From Bacteroidia bacterium (GTDB lineage: Bacteria > Bacteroidota > Bacteroidia > Flavobacteriales_D > Cryomorphaceae), in assembly GCA_030427905.1 (NCBI GenBank), contig JAUICL010000005.1:124001-188000 (forward strand): DNA of 64,000 nucleotides, read 5' to 3'. Shown piece after piece: positions 29,936 through 39,730 of the stretch (within the stretch, counting starts at the first letter, position 1; the number at the start of each line of letters is the position of its first letter). The notes under the pieces were generated by a model that was not told the DNA's origin, ran no database searches, and saw nothing but the letters and a program-made list of their open reading frames with translations. The translations under genes were made by a program, and so were the position numbers.

Positions 29936-32900
29936 CTATTCGGAGACCACAAATTTCTTAGATAAAATGAGTCCATTTAGATTGAAGCGCACAAAATATA
30001 TTCCTGTTGTAAAATCTTGAATATTGATGCTTAACCTTTTAGACATCTCATCCATGTAAATTAGTTTACCTGAAGAATTGAAAATCTCAATTTGGCAAGC
30101 TGTAATTACATCTGTATCAACGCTCAGATTGAGAACTTCAGTAGCTGGATTTGGAAAAACAGCTACATGAATGCCAGCACCTATCCATTCATCTGTCCCT
30201 AAGGTATTTCCGTTAACGGTATTCGAAAAAGTAACTTCCGAGTATCCTAAAGAATAAATTGTCTCAACAGCGTAGCGGATGTCAACATTGTTTCCGAAAA
30301 TATCCCATTCGCTATCAAGTGTTTCTAATTCGGAAATTGGAAACTGGTTTATCTGAGACCAATTTGAAAAATCGGGAAACTCACTCGCAAGCCCGCGGTA
30401 TACATTGTATGTTAATTCTTCACCGTTAGACAAGTTTGATCCAAAATTCAGAGTGTGTGCACGAATTAGAAAAGACAAGTTAGGTCCTCCTCCGAAAAAA
30501 TCTGAAAGCAGTACAATATCCTGATCTGGATATTTAATGGCTGCGGTGTTTGGAATGTTTTCATTTGAAAAATCAATGCACAATGCATTTGTACTGGCCT
30601 GGTTGTCTTGCCAATGCACGGCTACGAACACGTTTTCATACACTACAATATTGGGAATATCAACGACATATGTGGAATCTGCATAAACTAAAATGGGGTC
30701 AGATGCTGAAAGTACGTTTCCTTCAAGATCAAGCACTTCCAGGGTCACAAAATCAACTGCATTCTCGTATATATCTGCCCTAAATTCTAAGTCTGTCAGC
30801 GTTAAAATTTCATTTACTTCGAGAATATTCCCTAACCAAACGTTCTCATTTGGCTCATTAGTGTAGCTGAACGAACAGAACCCTAAATCGTTCTGAACTA
30901 TTTCAATTTGACTAGATTGTGGATTCTCCCATTGCACACTAACTCCTGACTCATACAATGTTGCTTCAACGTTAAAAGGGCTAAGATGAATCTGATTCAA
31001 AATTAAATCACCCAAGTCAATGTCACTTTCAGATGTAGTAAAATACAGATTTAGATCTTCATATCCATAAAATGAACAATTGATCGAATAATCTGAGTTA
31101 CTATATAATTCTGTGAATTCGAAAGTGCCATCCGAATTTGAAGATAACTGTCCAGTCGAGTAACCACCTAAACTTATTTCTACTCCTTCAAGGCCGGTTA
31201 AGGTATTATTGCTTCCGTATACAGTTCCAATTACGCTAATCTGAGACAACGGCTGCAGGACAAAATCTACAAGGACATCTTCAGCGTCAATTTCAACAGG
31301 ACTTGTCACTTCATCAAAACCAAATTTTTCCACTTGAACTTGATAATTGCCATAGGGCATTTCAGGCAAAATATAGTACCCATCTGAATCAGTGTATGTC
31401 AATACTGACGTATTAAGAATTTTCACTTCAGCTCCTTCTATAGGTGATGAATCAGTTGATGACGTGACATATCCCGAAATTTGTCCAAACTCAAATACTG
31501 GATCGATTACAAATCTTGAAAAAGGAATATCCTTCATGCTTGCATACAAGTCAAACTCTTGATCAGGGTCGATTTGATATCCATCTAGGATTGCAACAGA
31601 TCTTACTGTCCCGTCGTTTGGCATATCTGAATTCCAAAAATTAAAAATGGCAGGAGGCCAAGCAGGATCATACTGGAAATTTTGAACAACTACATTGTCT
31701 ATCCCATTGATGGCAAATGGGGCATTAAATGGAATGTATATATCTCTTTCACCAGGTAAAAAAACGAGGGTATCATCAAATAAAAGAGTAAGTTCAGAAG
31801 TAGGTATGAAGCCATCGTTTAAGTTGGACTGATCCATCTGTTGAGCCCATACTTGAAGAGGAATTTCCTTCTCTTCTTCGATATTCAAAATATTGTTGTA
31901 GCTGTAAATCATTCCGTATGCATAACCTACCGTACTGAACTGCTCTGATGTGTACAATGTCTGTGAAATATCATCTTGTCCTAAGGAGTTCGTGTTTCCA
32001 TTTGCATTAAATGGCAGATTCAAACTCAGGAAATCTTTAGAACCCATAGGGTCAATTACAGCTGAAGATGGCACGGCATGTACAGCGTAGTTCCACGATA
32101 CATTATTGGATGGGTTTTGATCTCCATCAATACTTATCTCAAAATGTAATTCAGCCTCTCCAAGTTCCTGAAAAGTATATTCGAGTTGGAACAAAATCTC
32201 CTCCTGAGGAGAAATGATTTGACCAGGTACAGATGCCAGGGTAGTTCCAGAATCGTTTACAATGCTCACGGTATATTCGTTGCCAATGATCGCACTTGGG
32301 CCCTCGTTCTTAACCACACAAGAGTAGACTTGTTCTGCACCAATTGGCGCAACAATGTCCATATCACCTTCTAACAATTTCAAGTCTTGCTGAAACTGGT
32401 ATAGAGAAGCAGTAGATGTGAACAAGTCAAATTTAGTCAGTCCAGGCCCCTCCACAACTGAACTCACAACACCTATGCGCTTAACCCCAGCTACACTTGA
32501 TAAATCCATTTCCAATTCGACCCATGAATTAGGCTCGACGTTCATCTCTTGGATTACTTCGACATTGCCACTCATATCCTTTGCAACCAGATGATGTATT
32601 GCATCGAGAAAATCGCTGGTTTGAAGATGAATTGTATACACATCACCCACTTCTATCTCCAAAAACGGGCTATATAATGTATCGCTAACTTCACCGAAAT
32701 AATTATTGTCAGGTGATGAGCTATAAAAGTAATTTCCATGTCGAGGTACACCTAAATTGATGTTGTCTCTTACACCAAAAACTATTGACCAATTATTTGG
32801 AGGAAAGTCGAAGCCTTCAAAACTCTCCCATAGAGTATCTACTGCAACATAAGCCAAGTAGAAATTATCCTCTTGCCCAATATCTCCAAGAGCATTTGTT

Positions 32901-34003
32901 TCAACTTGAATTTCACTGATGCCACTTGCAAACGAATATTCTCCGATCATAATTTGGACTACTGCCCCAGGAGCCAAATCGAGGGAAGACTCTTCATAAG
33001 TCTCTTGAATCTCGCCATCTACATTCCAATAGACCTGTAAGGTATCAATCACAAACTCGCCTATATTCTCTATCTCTATCCAAACGTCCTGATCTCCAGC
33101 ACTTGGATACATTCCTTCTGGTTTTACTCGGTTTAAACGCAGATCTTTTTCATTCGAAATCGAATAGACTGTTGATGCCGTATTATTTTCAGCAATCTCA
33201 TCACCGTCTACAACACTTGTTACACTAATTTCATAATACCCTGACTGATCAAAATCATATGATCCAATACTTAAATCAATATTATTTCCACTCTCCAAGC
33301 CGAGGGTGTTATCAGTATATGGGCTTTGGGGTTCTCCGTTTACTGCCCAGTTCACCACCAACTCATCTATCGAATTGCTACCAAAATTTACAAGATTGAT
33401 GGTCACATCCTGCTCACCCAATGAAGTACCCGACCCAGTTGGATTCACAATACTATTTATGGCAACATCAATATATTCTAAAGGTGCAATTGATACCTTA
33501 TCTATCAGCCAGGCATGCCATGTACCCTCATGCTGAAAACCAACGTAAATATTCTGACCAACATACTCCGATAGATCAATTGTACGCTCAATCCATTGCT
33601 CGCTCACATCTTCACTCAAATATACCTCAACAAAATCTCCCATTTCTGGGTTTGGGCTTCCTACGGATACATGAACGGAAGTTCGATCGTAGAATTCTGG
33701 GGATAGATTGTAGTCCCAGAAATTCAGTACATAATTGTCCGTCCCTATTGAAACCTGAGGACTAACCAACCAGCTATCGCATTGCGAATTGTTTATTGCC
33801 GTTAGGGCAGATTTCTCTCCTTCATAACTTATACCCTGCCAATCTTGAACCCAGCCATTTCCAGCTCCAAGTATATACGTCTCCCAACCCGAAGCTGGCC
33901 AAACTTCGAATCCTTCATTTACTGTTTGAACTTGCCCTTGTGAGCCTACACTAACCCCTATACACAGGATAAGTGTAAGCATAATTTTGACATATGATTT
34001 CAT
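29936..34003 (-). CDS. Giant T9SS adhesin-like protein with choice-of-anchor J, CARDB-like and carboxypeptidase-regulatory-like domains
   Basis: 1355 aa. Signal peptide MKSYVKIMLTLILCIGVSVG. A first choice-of-anchor-J/MAM-like module (residues ~28-175: NEGFEVWPASGWETY ... HAWLIDKVSI) is followed by CARDB-like beta-sandwiches, a second anchor-J-like module (WESFEGFDFPPNNWSIVFG, ~395-540), more sandwiches, two carboxypeptidase-regulatory-like domains (GYVTSSTDSSPIEGAEVKI and GTVYGSNNTLTGLEGVEIS, ~850-1010), a further module, and a type A sorting domain (VAVFPNPATEVLNLSV, IFNSSGKLIY, TGIYFVRF, KFVVSE). It is probably a cell-surface adhesin. It lies 12 bases after the 34016-35083 gene, with which it forms an operon. 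Confidence 0.87.
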   Translation of the reverse strand: MKSYVKIMLTLILCIGVSVGSQGQVQTVNEGFEVWPASGWETYILGAGNGWVQDWQGISYEGEKSALTAINNSQCDSWLVSPQVSIGTDNYVLNFWDYNLSPEFYDRTSVHVSVGSPNPEMGDFVEVYLSEDVSEQWIERTIDLSEYVGQNIYVGFQHEGTWHAWLIDKVSIAPLEYIDVAINSIVNPTGSGTSLGEQDVTINLVNFGSNSIDELVVNWAVNGEPQSPYTDNTLGLESGNNIDLSIGSYDFDQSGYYEISVTSVVDGDEIAENNTASTVYSISNEKDLRLNRVKPEGMYPSAGDQDVWIEIENIGEFVIDTLQVYWNVDGEIQETYEESSLDLAPGAVVQIMIGEYSFASGISEIQVETNALGDIGQEDNFYLAYVAVDTLWESFEGFDFPPNNWSIVFGVRDNINLGVPRHGNYFYSSSPDNNYFGEVSDTLYSPFLEIEVGDVYTIHLQTSDFLDAIHHLVAKDMSGNVEVIQEMNVEPNSWVELEMDLSSVAGVKRIGVVSSVVEGPGLTKFDLFTSTASLYQFQQDLKLLEGDMDIVAPIGAEQVYSCVVKNEGPSAIIGNEYTVSIVNDSGTTLASVPGQIISPQEEILFQLEYTFQELGEAELHFEISIDGDQNPSNNVSWNYAVHAVPSSAVIDPMGSKDFLSLNLPFNANGNTNSLGQDDISQTLYTSEQFSTVGYAYGMIYSYNNILNIEEEKEIPLQVWAQQMDQSNLNDGFIPTSELTLLFDDTLVFLPGERDIYIPFNAPFAINGIDNVVVQNFQYDPAWPPAIFNFWNSDMPNDGTVRSVAILDGYQIDPDQEFDLYASMKDIPFSRFVIDPVFEFGQISGYVTSSTDSSPIEGAEVKILNTSVLTYTDSDGYYILPEMPYGNYQVQVEKFGFDEVTSPVEIDAEDVLVDFVLQPLSQISVIGTVYGSNNTLTGLEGVEISLGGYSTGQLSSNSDGTFEFTELYSNSDYSINCSFYGYEDLNLYFTTSESDIDLGDLILNQIHLSPFNVEATLYESGVSVQWENPQSSQIEIVQNDLGFCSFSYTNEPNENVWLGNILEVNEILTLTDLEFRADIYENAVDFVTLEVLDLEGNVLSASDPILVYADSTYVVDIPNIVVYENVFVAVHWQDNQASTNALCIDFSNENIPNTAAIKYPDQDIVLLSDFFGGGPNLSFLIRAHTLNFGSNLSNGEELTYNVYRGLASEFPDFSNWSQINQFPISELETLDSEWDIFGNNVDIRYAVETIYSLGYSEVTFSNTVNGNTLGTDEWIGAGIHVAVFPNPATEVLNLSVDTDVITACQIEIFNSSGKLIYMDEMSKRLSINIQDFTTGIYFVRFNLNGLILSKKFVVSE

Positions 34004-34015
34004 AGACTTTTTCTT

Positions 34016-35047
34016 TTACTGTTTAATCACTTTTTTGATATAACTACTCCCTTCAATTTCCATTTCAAGGATATAAACGCCACGCTCAAAATCGGACATC
34101 AAGAGACGGTGAACATTCGAATTGGCACTGGTGAAAACTTCGCGATGAACAAGTTGTCCAGTGATTGAGAATATACGCAGTGATACGGTCCCTTCGATAT
34201 TCGGAAGCTCCATGTTTAGGCTACTTGTACATGGATTTGGGTAAATATTAGCCCCAGTCAATTCCGAAATATTGGATGTGCCCACTGATATTACTTCAAC
34301 GCACTCTGAAGTCACCGAGCAATTATCTACTGTAATCACCACAGCGAAATTCCCATTCGCCTCAGCGGTAAACTCGGCAGTGGTAGCCCCTTCAATCGAC
34401 TCACCAGAATCGCAATCTATCCATTGGAACTCTCCCATATCAGATTGCGCCGTCAGTACATTCCCTTCTAGCTCGACATCTGAATTAATTGTAATTTCTA
34501 CTGGATTTTCTGAAACAGATGCACCCTGGCCTCCGCCCAAGCATTCTACAGTAACAGAACCTGACAAGGTCTCGTAGCAATCCTTGGCTATGGTGTACGT
34601 GTACTCGCCGAAGGGAACATTCTCAAAAACATCTCCTAACAAGTTGCCGGTAACAATCGACTCATTGTAACCGTTTGGCCCCACTAAAGTTACTGTCGCA
34701 TCAGACAGTGTGAAGGGCGACCCAACGAAAAAGAATACACTATTGGTCGTTTCTGCAGTAAGGTTTACATTCTCAGCTAAATCTCCATCACTAATACTCG
34801 CTGAAAAAGATTCAAACAAATAGCAGTCCTTACTTACTGTGTACATATATTCTCCATTGGACAAGTTTGCGAATGTGACTTGCCCATTCTCGTCAGTTTC
34901 CTGAGACACAGAATTAAATACAACCGTCGCACCCTGAATAGGATCAGAGCTTGAATTGTCTAGTACTGTCAATTCGAAATTGAATTGCCCTTGAGATAAT
35001 AGCGTCAAGAATATTGATGCCAGAAAGGTGAGTAGATATTTCTTCAT
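34016..35047 (-). CDS. T9SS protein with two carboxypeptidase-regulatory-like repeats
   Basis: 343 aa from the ATG at 35047, which gives the signal peptide MKKYLLTFLASIFLTLLSQG; an ATG 36 bases upstream (35083) is possible but adds a polar stretch. Two repeats (FELTVLDNSSSDPIQGATVVF... and PFTLSDATVTLVGPNGYNES...) each contain a Y-T-(V/I)-(S/A)-K-D-C-Y motif, so they are a duplicated beta-sandwich. An Ig-like segment follows (EVELEGN to DNCSVTSECVEVISVG), then a type A sorting domain (ANIYPNPCTSSLNMEL, IFSITGQLVH, GVYILEMEI, KKVIKQ). The giant adhesin gene follows after 12 bases. It is surface-exposed and of unknown function. Confidence 0.84.
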   Translation of the reverse strand: MKKYLLTFLASIFLTLLSQGQFNFELTVLDNSSSDPIQGATVVFNSVSQETDENGQVTFANLSNGEYMYTVSKDCYLFESFSASISDGDLAENVNLTAETTNSVFFFVGSPFTLSDATVTLVGPNGYNESIVTGNLLGDVFENVPFGEYTYTIAKDCYETLSGSVTVECLGGGQGASVSENPVEITINSDVELEGNVLTAQSDMGEFQWIDCDSGESIEGATTAEFTAEANGNFAVVITVDNCSVTSECVEVISVGTSNISELTGANIYPNPCTSSLNMELPNIEGTVSLRIFSITGQLVHREVFTSANSNVHRLLMSDFERGVYILEMEIEGSSYIKKVIKQ

Positions 35048-35066
35048 GCTCAGGGATTTTGATTGA

Positions 35067-35219
35067 TTATTTTGTGTTTTCATTGTTAATGTGCTTTATT
35101 ATTTTCTTTATGCCATCTATTCTGGATTTGCTCAATTCTTTGAGTTTATGCAACTCCTTATCTACGTTTTCATTATTTGGGTCTTCCGAAGTCTTAAACC
35201 TTTTTTTTTGTTCGTCCAT
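35067..35219 (-). CDS. Possible small basic helical protein
   Basis: 50 aa, starting MDEQKKRFKTSEDPNNENVD and ending KHINNENTK. It is a charged amphipathic helix-rich peptide with no membrane segment. AAGGAAA precedes the ATG by a few bases. It sits directly upstream of the T9SS gene at 35047 on the same strand, with a 19-base gap if that gene starts at 35047 or a 17-base overlap if at 35083. Codon pattern and ribosome site look plausible, but there is no recognised family. Confidence 0.4.
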   Translation of the reverse strand: MDEQKKRFKTSEDPNNENVDKELHKLKELSKSRIDGIKKIIKHINNENTK

Positions 35220-35421
35220 ACGTTTCCTTTTTTCTTAGAAACAGTCAGATTATGATTAATCCAAGAAGTTTGGAGTCACAAGTTAAGGAGGGCTAAAGGG
35301 GAAAAGAGTTAATCTGTGGTCACTTCGATCCTACAGCTCAAAAACCGACAACCACAACACACCTACAGAGAGATCCAACTCACTGCTTACCAATGTATTA
35401 AAAACCTATAAAAATAAGGGA

Positions 35422-37179
35422 CTACAACTGCATCATGTGAGCAATCAGGTTCTCATCCTGATCAATATTTAGCTTCTTTCTGAGCCTAAAACGAGCCATA
35501 TTGATGCTTTTGACAGATTGATGGGTTATGGCGGATATCTCTTTTGTCGACATGTTTAACCTGAGAAAAGCACAAAGACGCACTTCATTTGGGGTAAGGT
35601 CGGGATACTGTGTTTGCAAAGAATTATAAAACTCAGAGTGCACATTTTTGAACCGCATTTCAAACTCCTCCCAAATGCCTTGAGATGAATTTCGCTTAAG
35701 CTCCCCTATTATACCTTGCACCAATTCCATATTACCCTTGTTCGCACGCTCTCTTATTTCAACCAATTTATCCACAAGAGATCCAATAAATTCATTTTTC
35801 TCAAGCAAATACATCATATTGGTCGCTAACTCCTTGTTCTTAAAACTCAACTCATCTTTCAATCGCTCTTTCTCTAATTCCGAATTCTGTCTTCGTAAAA
35901 TTTCACGATCCGTCTTAATCTTTTGATTCTTGTATTGAATAACTACAATCGCTCCAAACAGAATTACTACAATCAATGCGGATAGGTACAAAATTTCTTT
36001 TCGCTCGTTTTCAGCCTTTGACTTTAACAGTCTCAACTCTCTATCCCTCTCCATAGCGTCAAACTCTTGCTGCATTCTCAATTGAGTGATTTGCTTCGTG
36101 TCACGGTCTGATTCGTAATCGGTGTAATATTGAATAAATGCTAAACTATAGTACAAGGCAGAGTCAAGCTCCTGTCTATCAATAAATATCCGTTGTAAAA
36201 TTTCAGCATTTTCGAATGAAAACTTCAAATACGACTGTTTTTCGGCAATCGCAAAACCCAGTCTCGCGGACTTGAGCGCCTTATCAAAATCTCCTTTCTT
36301 AAATGCAATAGCTGAAGACCTGGTTAAAACAGAAGCACGGTAGAAAGAACTAGGCCCTTTAAAGGAATCTATGTTTGAACGAACCGTTGCAAGTGCTAAG
36401 TTCACAAACTCTTCCGCTTGCATCTGTTTTCCTTGAGCAAAATAGACTCCTGCTACTTCGTTATAACCATGTGCGACATATTCCCAACTCTTCACCTTCA
36501 AGAAGTAACTGATCAAATCTAAATAGCCATTAATCGCCGTTTGCGATTCTCCTTGAATAGCCATAATAGAAAAGACATTAGCCTTAGAGACAGCTGCATT
36601 GAAAAAATCTCCCTCGGATTCGAAAGCCGAAATAGCGGTTTTAAAGTAGCGCGTAGCATCATCAAAATCTTCAACATCTAGATAAATTACACCTAGGTTA
36701 TTGTTTATGTGGGCGACAAGATCCGCAAACCCTTCTCGCTCCGCTATTTCTAATGATTTTAAATAGGTAGTTTGAGCATCTAGGTATTTATTCTGTGCCA
36801 GATAAATATTTCCAGTTATCATCGTTACTTGAGCGCAATCGAAATGAGAACCTGACTCTGCGAAAAAACTGGCCGCTTCAACATACTTTGTTACAGCGCT
36901 ATCCAACTCGTCGAGCCTTAAATAAATATCTCCTTGAATGGCCAAATTCTCAGCCATTCCTTCGAGGAAGTTTGAGTGACGAGCAAACGATAATCCGCTA
37001 CGACTTGCGGATAATGCTTCGTCTTGCCGTTCCGCTTCTAAAAACTGAGCATACTGTAAATACGCAAGTGACTTCTCTTCATCCGTCTTAGAACTATCAA
37101 TAAGTTTGATTAGACTATCTTCTTGAGATGAAACTTGAACGGTATCTGATAACGAAATTGGCTGACCTCCCAATGACAC
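35422..37179 (-). CDS. TPR sensor-regulator with LuxR-type HTH
   Basis: 585 aa from the only standard start, a GTG at 37179; upstream codons suggest a longer signal-bearing form starting with CTG at 37236 (see findings). Residues ~25-365 are tetratricopeptide repeats (ALSASRSGLSFARHSNFLEGMAENL, ATRYFKTAISAFESEGDFFNAAVSK, KGDFDKALKSARLGFAIAEKQ). A single transmembrane segment (~398-418, ILYLSALIVVILFGAIVVIQY) precedes a coiled coil and a C-terminal LuxR/GerE-like HTH (LTPNEVRLCAFLRLNMSTKEISAI...). This is the Bacteroidota architecture of periplasmic TPR sensing coupled to a cytoplasmic DNA-binding domain. Its targets are unknown. Confidence 0.85.
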   Translation of the reverse strand: MSLGGQPISLSDTVQVSSQEDSLIKLIDSSKTDEEKSLAYLQYAQFLEAERQDEALSASRSGLSFARHSNFLEGMAENLAIQGDIYLRLDELDSAVTKYVEAASFFAESGSHFDCAQVTMITGNIYLAQNKYLDAQTTYLKSLEIAEREGFADLVAHINNNLGVIYLDVEDFDDATRYFKTAISAFESEGDFFNAAVSKANVFSIMAIQGESQTAINGYLDLISYFLKVKSWEYVAHGYNEVAGVYFAQGKQMQAEEFVNLALATVRSNIDSFKGPSSFYRASVLTRSSAIAFKKGDFDKALKSARLGFAIAEKQSYLKFSFENAEILQRIFIDRQELDSALYYSLAFIQYYTDYESDRDTKQITQLRMQQEFDAMERDRELRLLKSKAENERKEILYLSALIVVILFGAIVVIQYKNQKIKTDREILRRQNSELEKERLKDELSFKNKELATNMMYLLEKNEFIGSLVDKLVEIRERANKGNMELVQGIIGELKRNSSQGIWEEFEMRFKNVHSEFYNSLQTQYPDLTPNEVRLCAFLRLNMSTKEISAITHQSVKSINMARFRLRKKLNIDQDENLIAHMMQL

Positions 37180-37408
37180 AACGTAAAATGGTAGGTAACC
37201 GAAAAGCAGAGCAATATGAAGACGAATAAACTTCAGGCCAAAAAAGAATTTTCAGAGCCAAAATACATTTATTAAAGTGATGCTCTACTCTCTTGACTAC
37301 AAATTAACCGAGTATCACAAATTCTGAACTCAACTGTGCGATAAGGTTGTGAATCTACTACAATACTTAAGTTGGCGCTATCTCAATTACATACACCCCG
37401 TCTTTCAA

Positions 37409-38371
37409 CTACCTCCCCACAACCACTTTCTGCACACCCAAAGATCGATTCTCAGAAGTGACGTGCACGAAGTACAATCCATCGGGAATTTGCTCGAGTG
37501 TAAGAATCAAGTTCTCTCCCCCTACTTTTGATTCTTCCAGAACCTGAGCCCCTACCGCATTGTAGATGGACACTTCTAGCTCGTTGTGAAAATCATCCAA
37601 CTGAATGTTCAAATCACCATTGGAAGGATTCGGGTAAAGCGAGAATTCAGCCTTTTCTTGGAACTCTGTATTCGACCAGATATCAGCAGCGAAAGTTTCG
37701 ATATCATCGATCATCCAACCGTCGAAAGGCGTATCAACACTATCCGAAATAAAATTAAAGCGTACGAGCATGGTATCCGTCTCATTCAAATCTGACTTTG
37801 GAGGAGCGATGGCCATATAATGGAAGGCGACGTAGACTTCGGACCATTCATCTATACACCCAGAATAACCAGGTTCACCATTGTACAAGGTATCACTTGA
37901 TATATACATTCCATTAGAACCTTGACTCCATGCAGGTGTGGCATCCCACCAATGACAGGGTTCTTCACTAATGATATTTAACCAAGACTCACCCATATCA
38001 CATGAATAGGTAATGTATCCACCATCAAGCCCTTCATCAGTGCAGTATTTGTGCCTAAATCGAAGAAATAAAGCCTCAGGAAAGTCAAATGTGTTCTCCG
38101 GCGTTAGTATCAAATCAAAATAGGAATGTACTCCTTGTGGATAGGCCGTTATGCTATCTGTGATCATAACATTGACCGGTGAATATGCCTGATTCAAGAA
38201 TTCCTTTTGTGGCGGTGCCACCTGCCAAATATTTGTTGCACTTGTATCCATCCGGATATAGGGCGATTCATCTTCGAAGGTGATGGTATCAATCCCGAAC
38301 CAATATTCGTACTGCGCCTGAGCGCAAAAGGAAATGGCCGTAGCAAGAATTAGCAGAGCTGATCGTCTCAT
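37409..38371 (-). CDS. T9SS type A secreted protein
   Basis: 320 aa from the ATG at 38371, which gives the signal peptide MRRSALLILATAISFCAQAQ; the upstream ATG at 38407 adds a non-signal stretch. The body (residues ~20-235) is a beta-sandwich-like region with SPYIRMDTSATNIWQVAPPQKEFLNQA, CDMGESWLNII and DGWMIDDIETF. This resembles the immune-inhibitor-A/choice-of-anchor type modules that follow proteases, although no protease domain is present here. The type A sorting domain (FSLYPNPSNGDLNIQL, IYNAVGAQVLEE, DGLYFVHV, KVVVGR) closes the protein. Confidence 0.83.
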   Translation of the reverse strand: MRRSALLILATAISFCAQAQYEYWFGIDTITFEDESPYIRMDTSATNIWQVAPPQKEFLNQAYSPVNVMITDSITAYPQGVHSYFDLILTPENTFDFPEALFLRFRHKYCTDEGLDGGYITYSCDMGESWLNIISEEPCHWWDATPAWSQGSNGMYISSDTLYNGEPGYSGCIDEWSEVYVAFHYMAIAPPKSDLNETDTMLVRFNFISDSVDTPFDGWMIDDIETFAADIWSNTEFQEKAEFSLYPNPSNGDLNIQLDDFHNELEVSIYNAVGAQVLEESKVGGENLILTLEQIPDGLYFVHVTSENRSLGVQKVVVGR

Positions 38372-38611
38372 CGATATAGGTTTAAAATTCCCTATTAATA
38401 TAGACATTTTCTAAAAATTAACATTTGCTCGGACAGAATCCCTTTGCAAAGCCCTTGCTCTGAGTCAATGAAAAACCCCGCCCGCTCCCGTACCCCTGAA
38501 GGGGCTAGCGCTCAAAATTCATCTATGACGAACATTCCATGAGACCTTCGATTTACCAATAGAAGCACAAAGATTTATCGTTTATCACTTTTAGTTTTTA
38601 ACTTTTTTCAT

Positions 38612-38706
38612 CCGCCGAATCCGCCTGCCCGCGTGTCGCCGAAGCTTGCGCCACCGCTGAAGCTAAGGCGGCACGCGGTTAGCGGAGGAGCAGGCGGAGA
38701 AGGCGG
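38612..38706. repeat. Long GC-rich nested hairpin
   Basis: CCGCC (38612-38616) pairs with GGCGG (38702-38706), CCGCCTGC (38621-38628) with GCAGGCGG (38690-38697), and CGCGTGTCGCC (38630-38640) with GGCGGCACGCG (38667-38677, one G-T pair). The order is strictly nested around a ~26-base loop. Confidence 0.8.
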
Positions 38707-38733
38707 GTCACTTATCATTTCTAGTTCACAGAC

Positions 38734-38830
38734 ACCCCGCCCACACCCTGCGCCCTAAAGGGGCTGGCGCGCAAAAACAGACTCTAAGCAATCCGCGCGC
38801 TCCCGTAACCGAGAAGGGGCCAACGCGCAA
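38734..38830. repeat. Intergenic repeat C, copy 1
   Basis: Two linked modules: CCCTGCGCCCTAAAGGGGC followed by CAAAAACAGACTCTAAGCAA, then TCCGCGCGCTCCCGTAACCG with AGAAGGGGCCAACGCGCAA. The same order recurs at 39461-39549 and 46004-46098. Confidence 0.75.
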
Positions 38831-38878
38831 TTAAGGCTACGGTCAAAAGGCAATGCCCGCATACAATCACTACTAAAG

Positions 38879-39180
38879 ACTCCCACATTAAGAATCGGAC
38901 AACGGATCCCCGTTTTCGAACCATGAAGGCCGATAAAAGTGGTAGTCGACTTTGGAGCGGATTATGCGCGTGCTATTATTTACAATTGCTTCCTGAAAGT
39001 TTCTAGAGCATAATACTGACATCAGCACTTTGTTGATCGTCAGTATGATAAAAGTTTTGCTGACATCGGTGGAACCGATCGTCAGTATCGTTGTCGGCCG
39101 GTCTGGCGCTTCTCTATTCTTCAAAAAAGAGAAGCAGAAGATCAACTTTCGAAAACAAATGATTTTTTGCTTCTTTTTCA
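38879..39180. repeat. Structured intergenic repeat B, copy 3 (divergent)
   Basis: The 5' part (GACTCCCACATTAAGAATCG, GGACAACGGATCCCCGTTTT) matches 46151-46190. It contains two versions of the CTGAC...GTCAG hairpin, at 39016-39043 and 39060-39085. In the second the inner stem is ATCGG/CCGAT instead of ATCAG/CTGAT, a paired change. Confidence 0.7.
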
Positions 39181-39460
39181 TCTACGGGAATCCATCTTTT
39201 GGCCATCGAAAGTAAACTTAAAAAGTGGATCACGACCGGCGGAGATGATAATCTCCTGAGCGTCTGCCTTAGCGAAGGGAGCTAAAAACGAAGAGAAAAG
39301 AATACGATTGAAGTCAATAGTTTTGAATTAGAATTCACTGAACTATCCTAAGCTTATTACCACACAACAACCTGAATCATTCTGTGAGATTTTACAATAT
39401 CCCTTTCCGCAACCAGCTGTATTTTTCGTTTTTCACCTTTCACTTTTAGTTTTACCAAAA

Positions 39461-39549
39461 GCCCTCCCGCTCCCTGCGCCCTAAAGGGGCCAACGCGCAA
39501 AAACAGACTCTGAGCAATCCGCGCGCTCCCGTAACCGAGAAGGGGCCAA
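39461..39549. repeat. Intergenic repeat C, copy 2
   Basis: Same two-module order as 38734-38830, with AAACAGACTCTGAGCAATCC in the linker and CCCGTAACCGAGAAGGGGCC at the end. Confidence 0.75.
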
Positions 39550-39730
39550 ATCGCTCACTCCCAAATCGTCATTCCCCATTCCCAACTTCTTCAAACCCCT
39601 GCTCCACAGCCAATTCAATTATTTTTCTTAAAATTAAGGAGAATACTCCCTGAATTCAGGGATGACTTTTCAGTAAAAAACGTGGGTGACTAGTGAGGAT
39701 GATTACCAATTTTTGACCAAAACCTATCTC

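Larger units (their letters stand above)
38372..39730. other. 1.36-kb repeat-rich region without genes
   Basis: Contains repeat C copies (38474-38515 partial, 38734-38830, 39461-39549), a ~95-base GC-rich hairpin (38612-38706) and repeat B3 (38879-39180). Base composition swings sharply between GC-rich repeat arms and AT-rich linkers. The promoter for the lipoprotein gene at 39731 must lie near its end, but no exact TAnnTTTG was found. Confidence 0.65.

Noticed and set aside
39030-39215. 61-aa ORF in the 38-39.7 kb gap
   Set aside because: It is a translation of repeat B3 and low-complexity Phe/Lys-rich sequence; no start signals.
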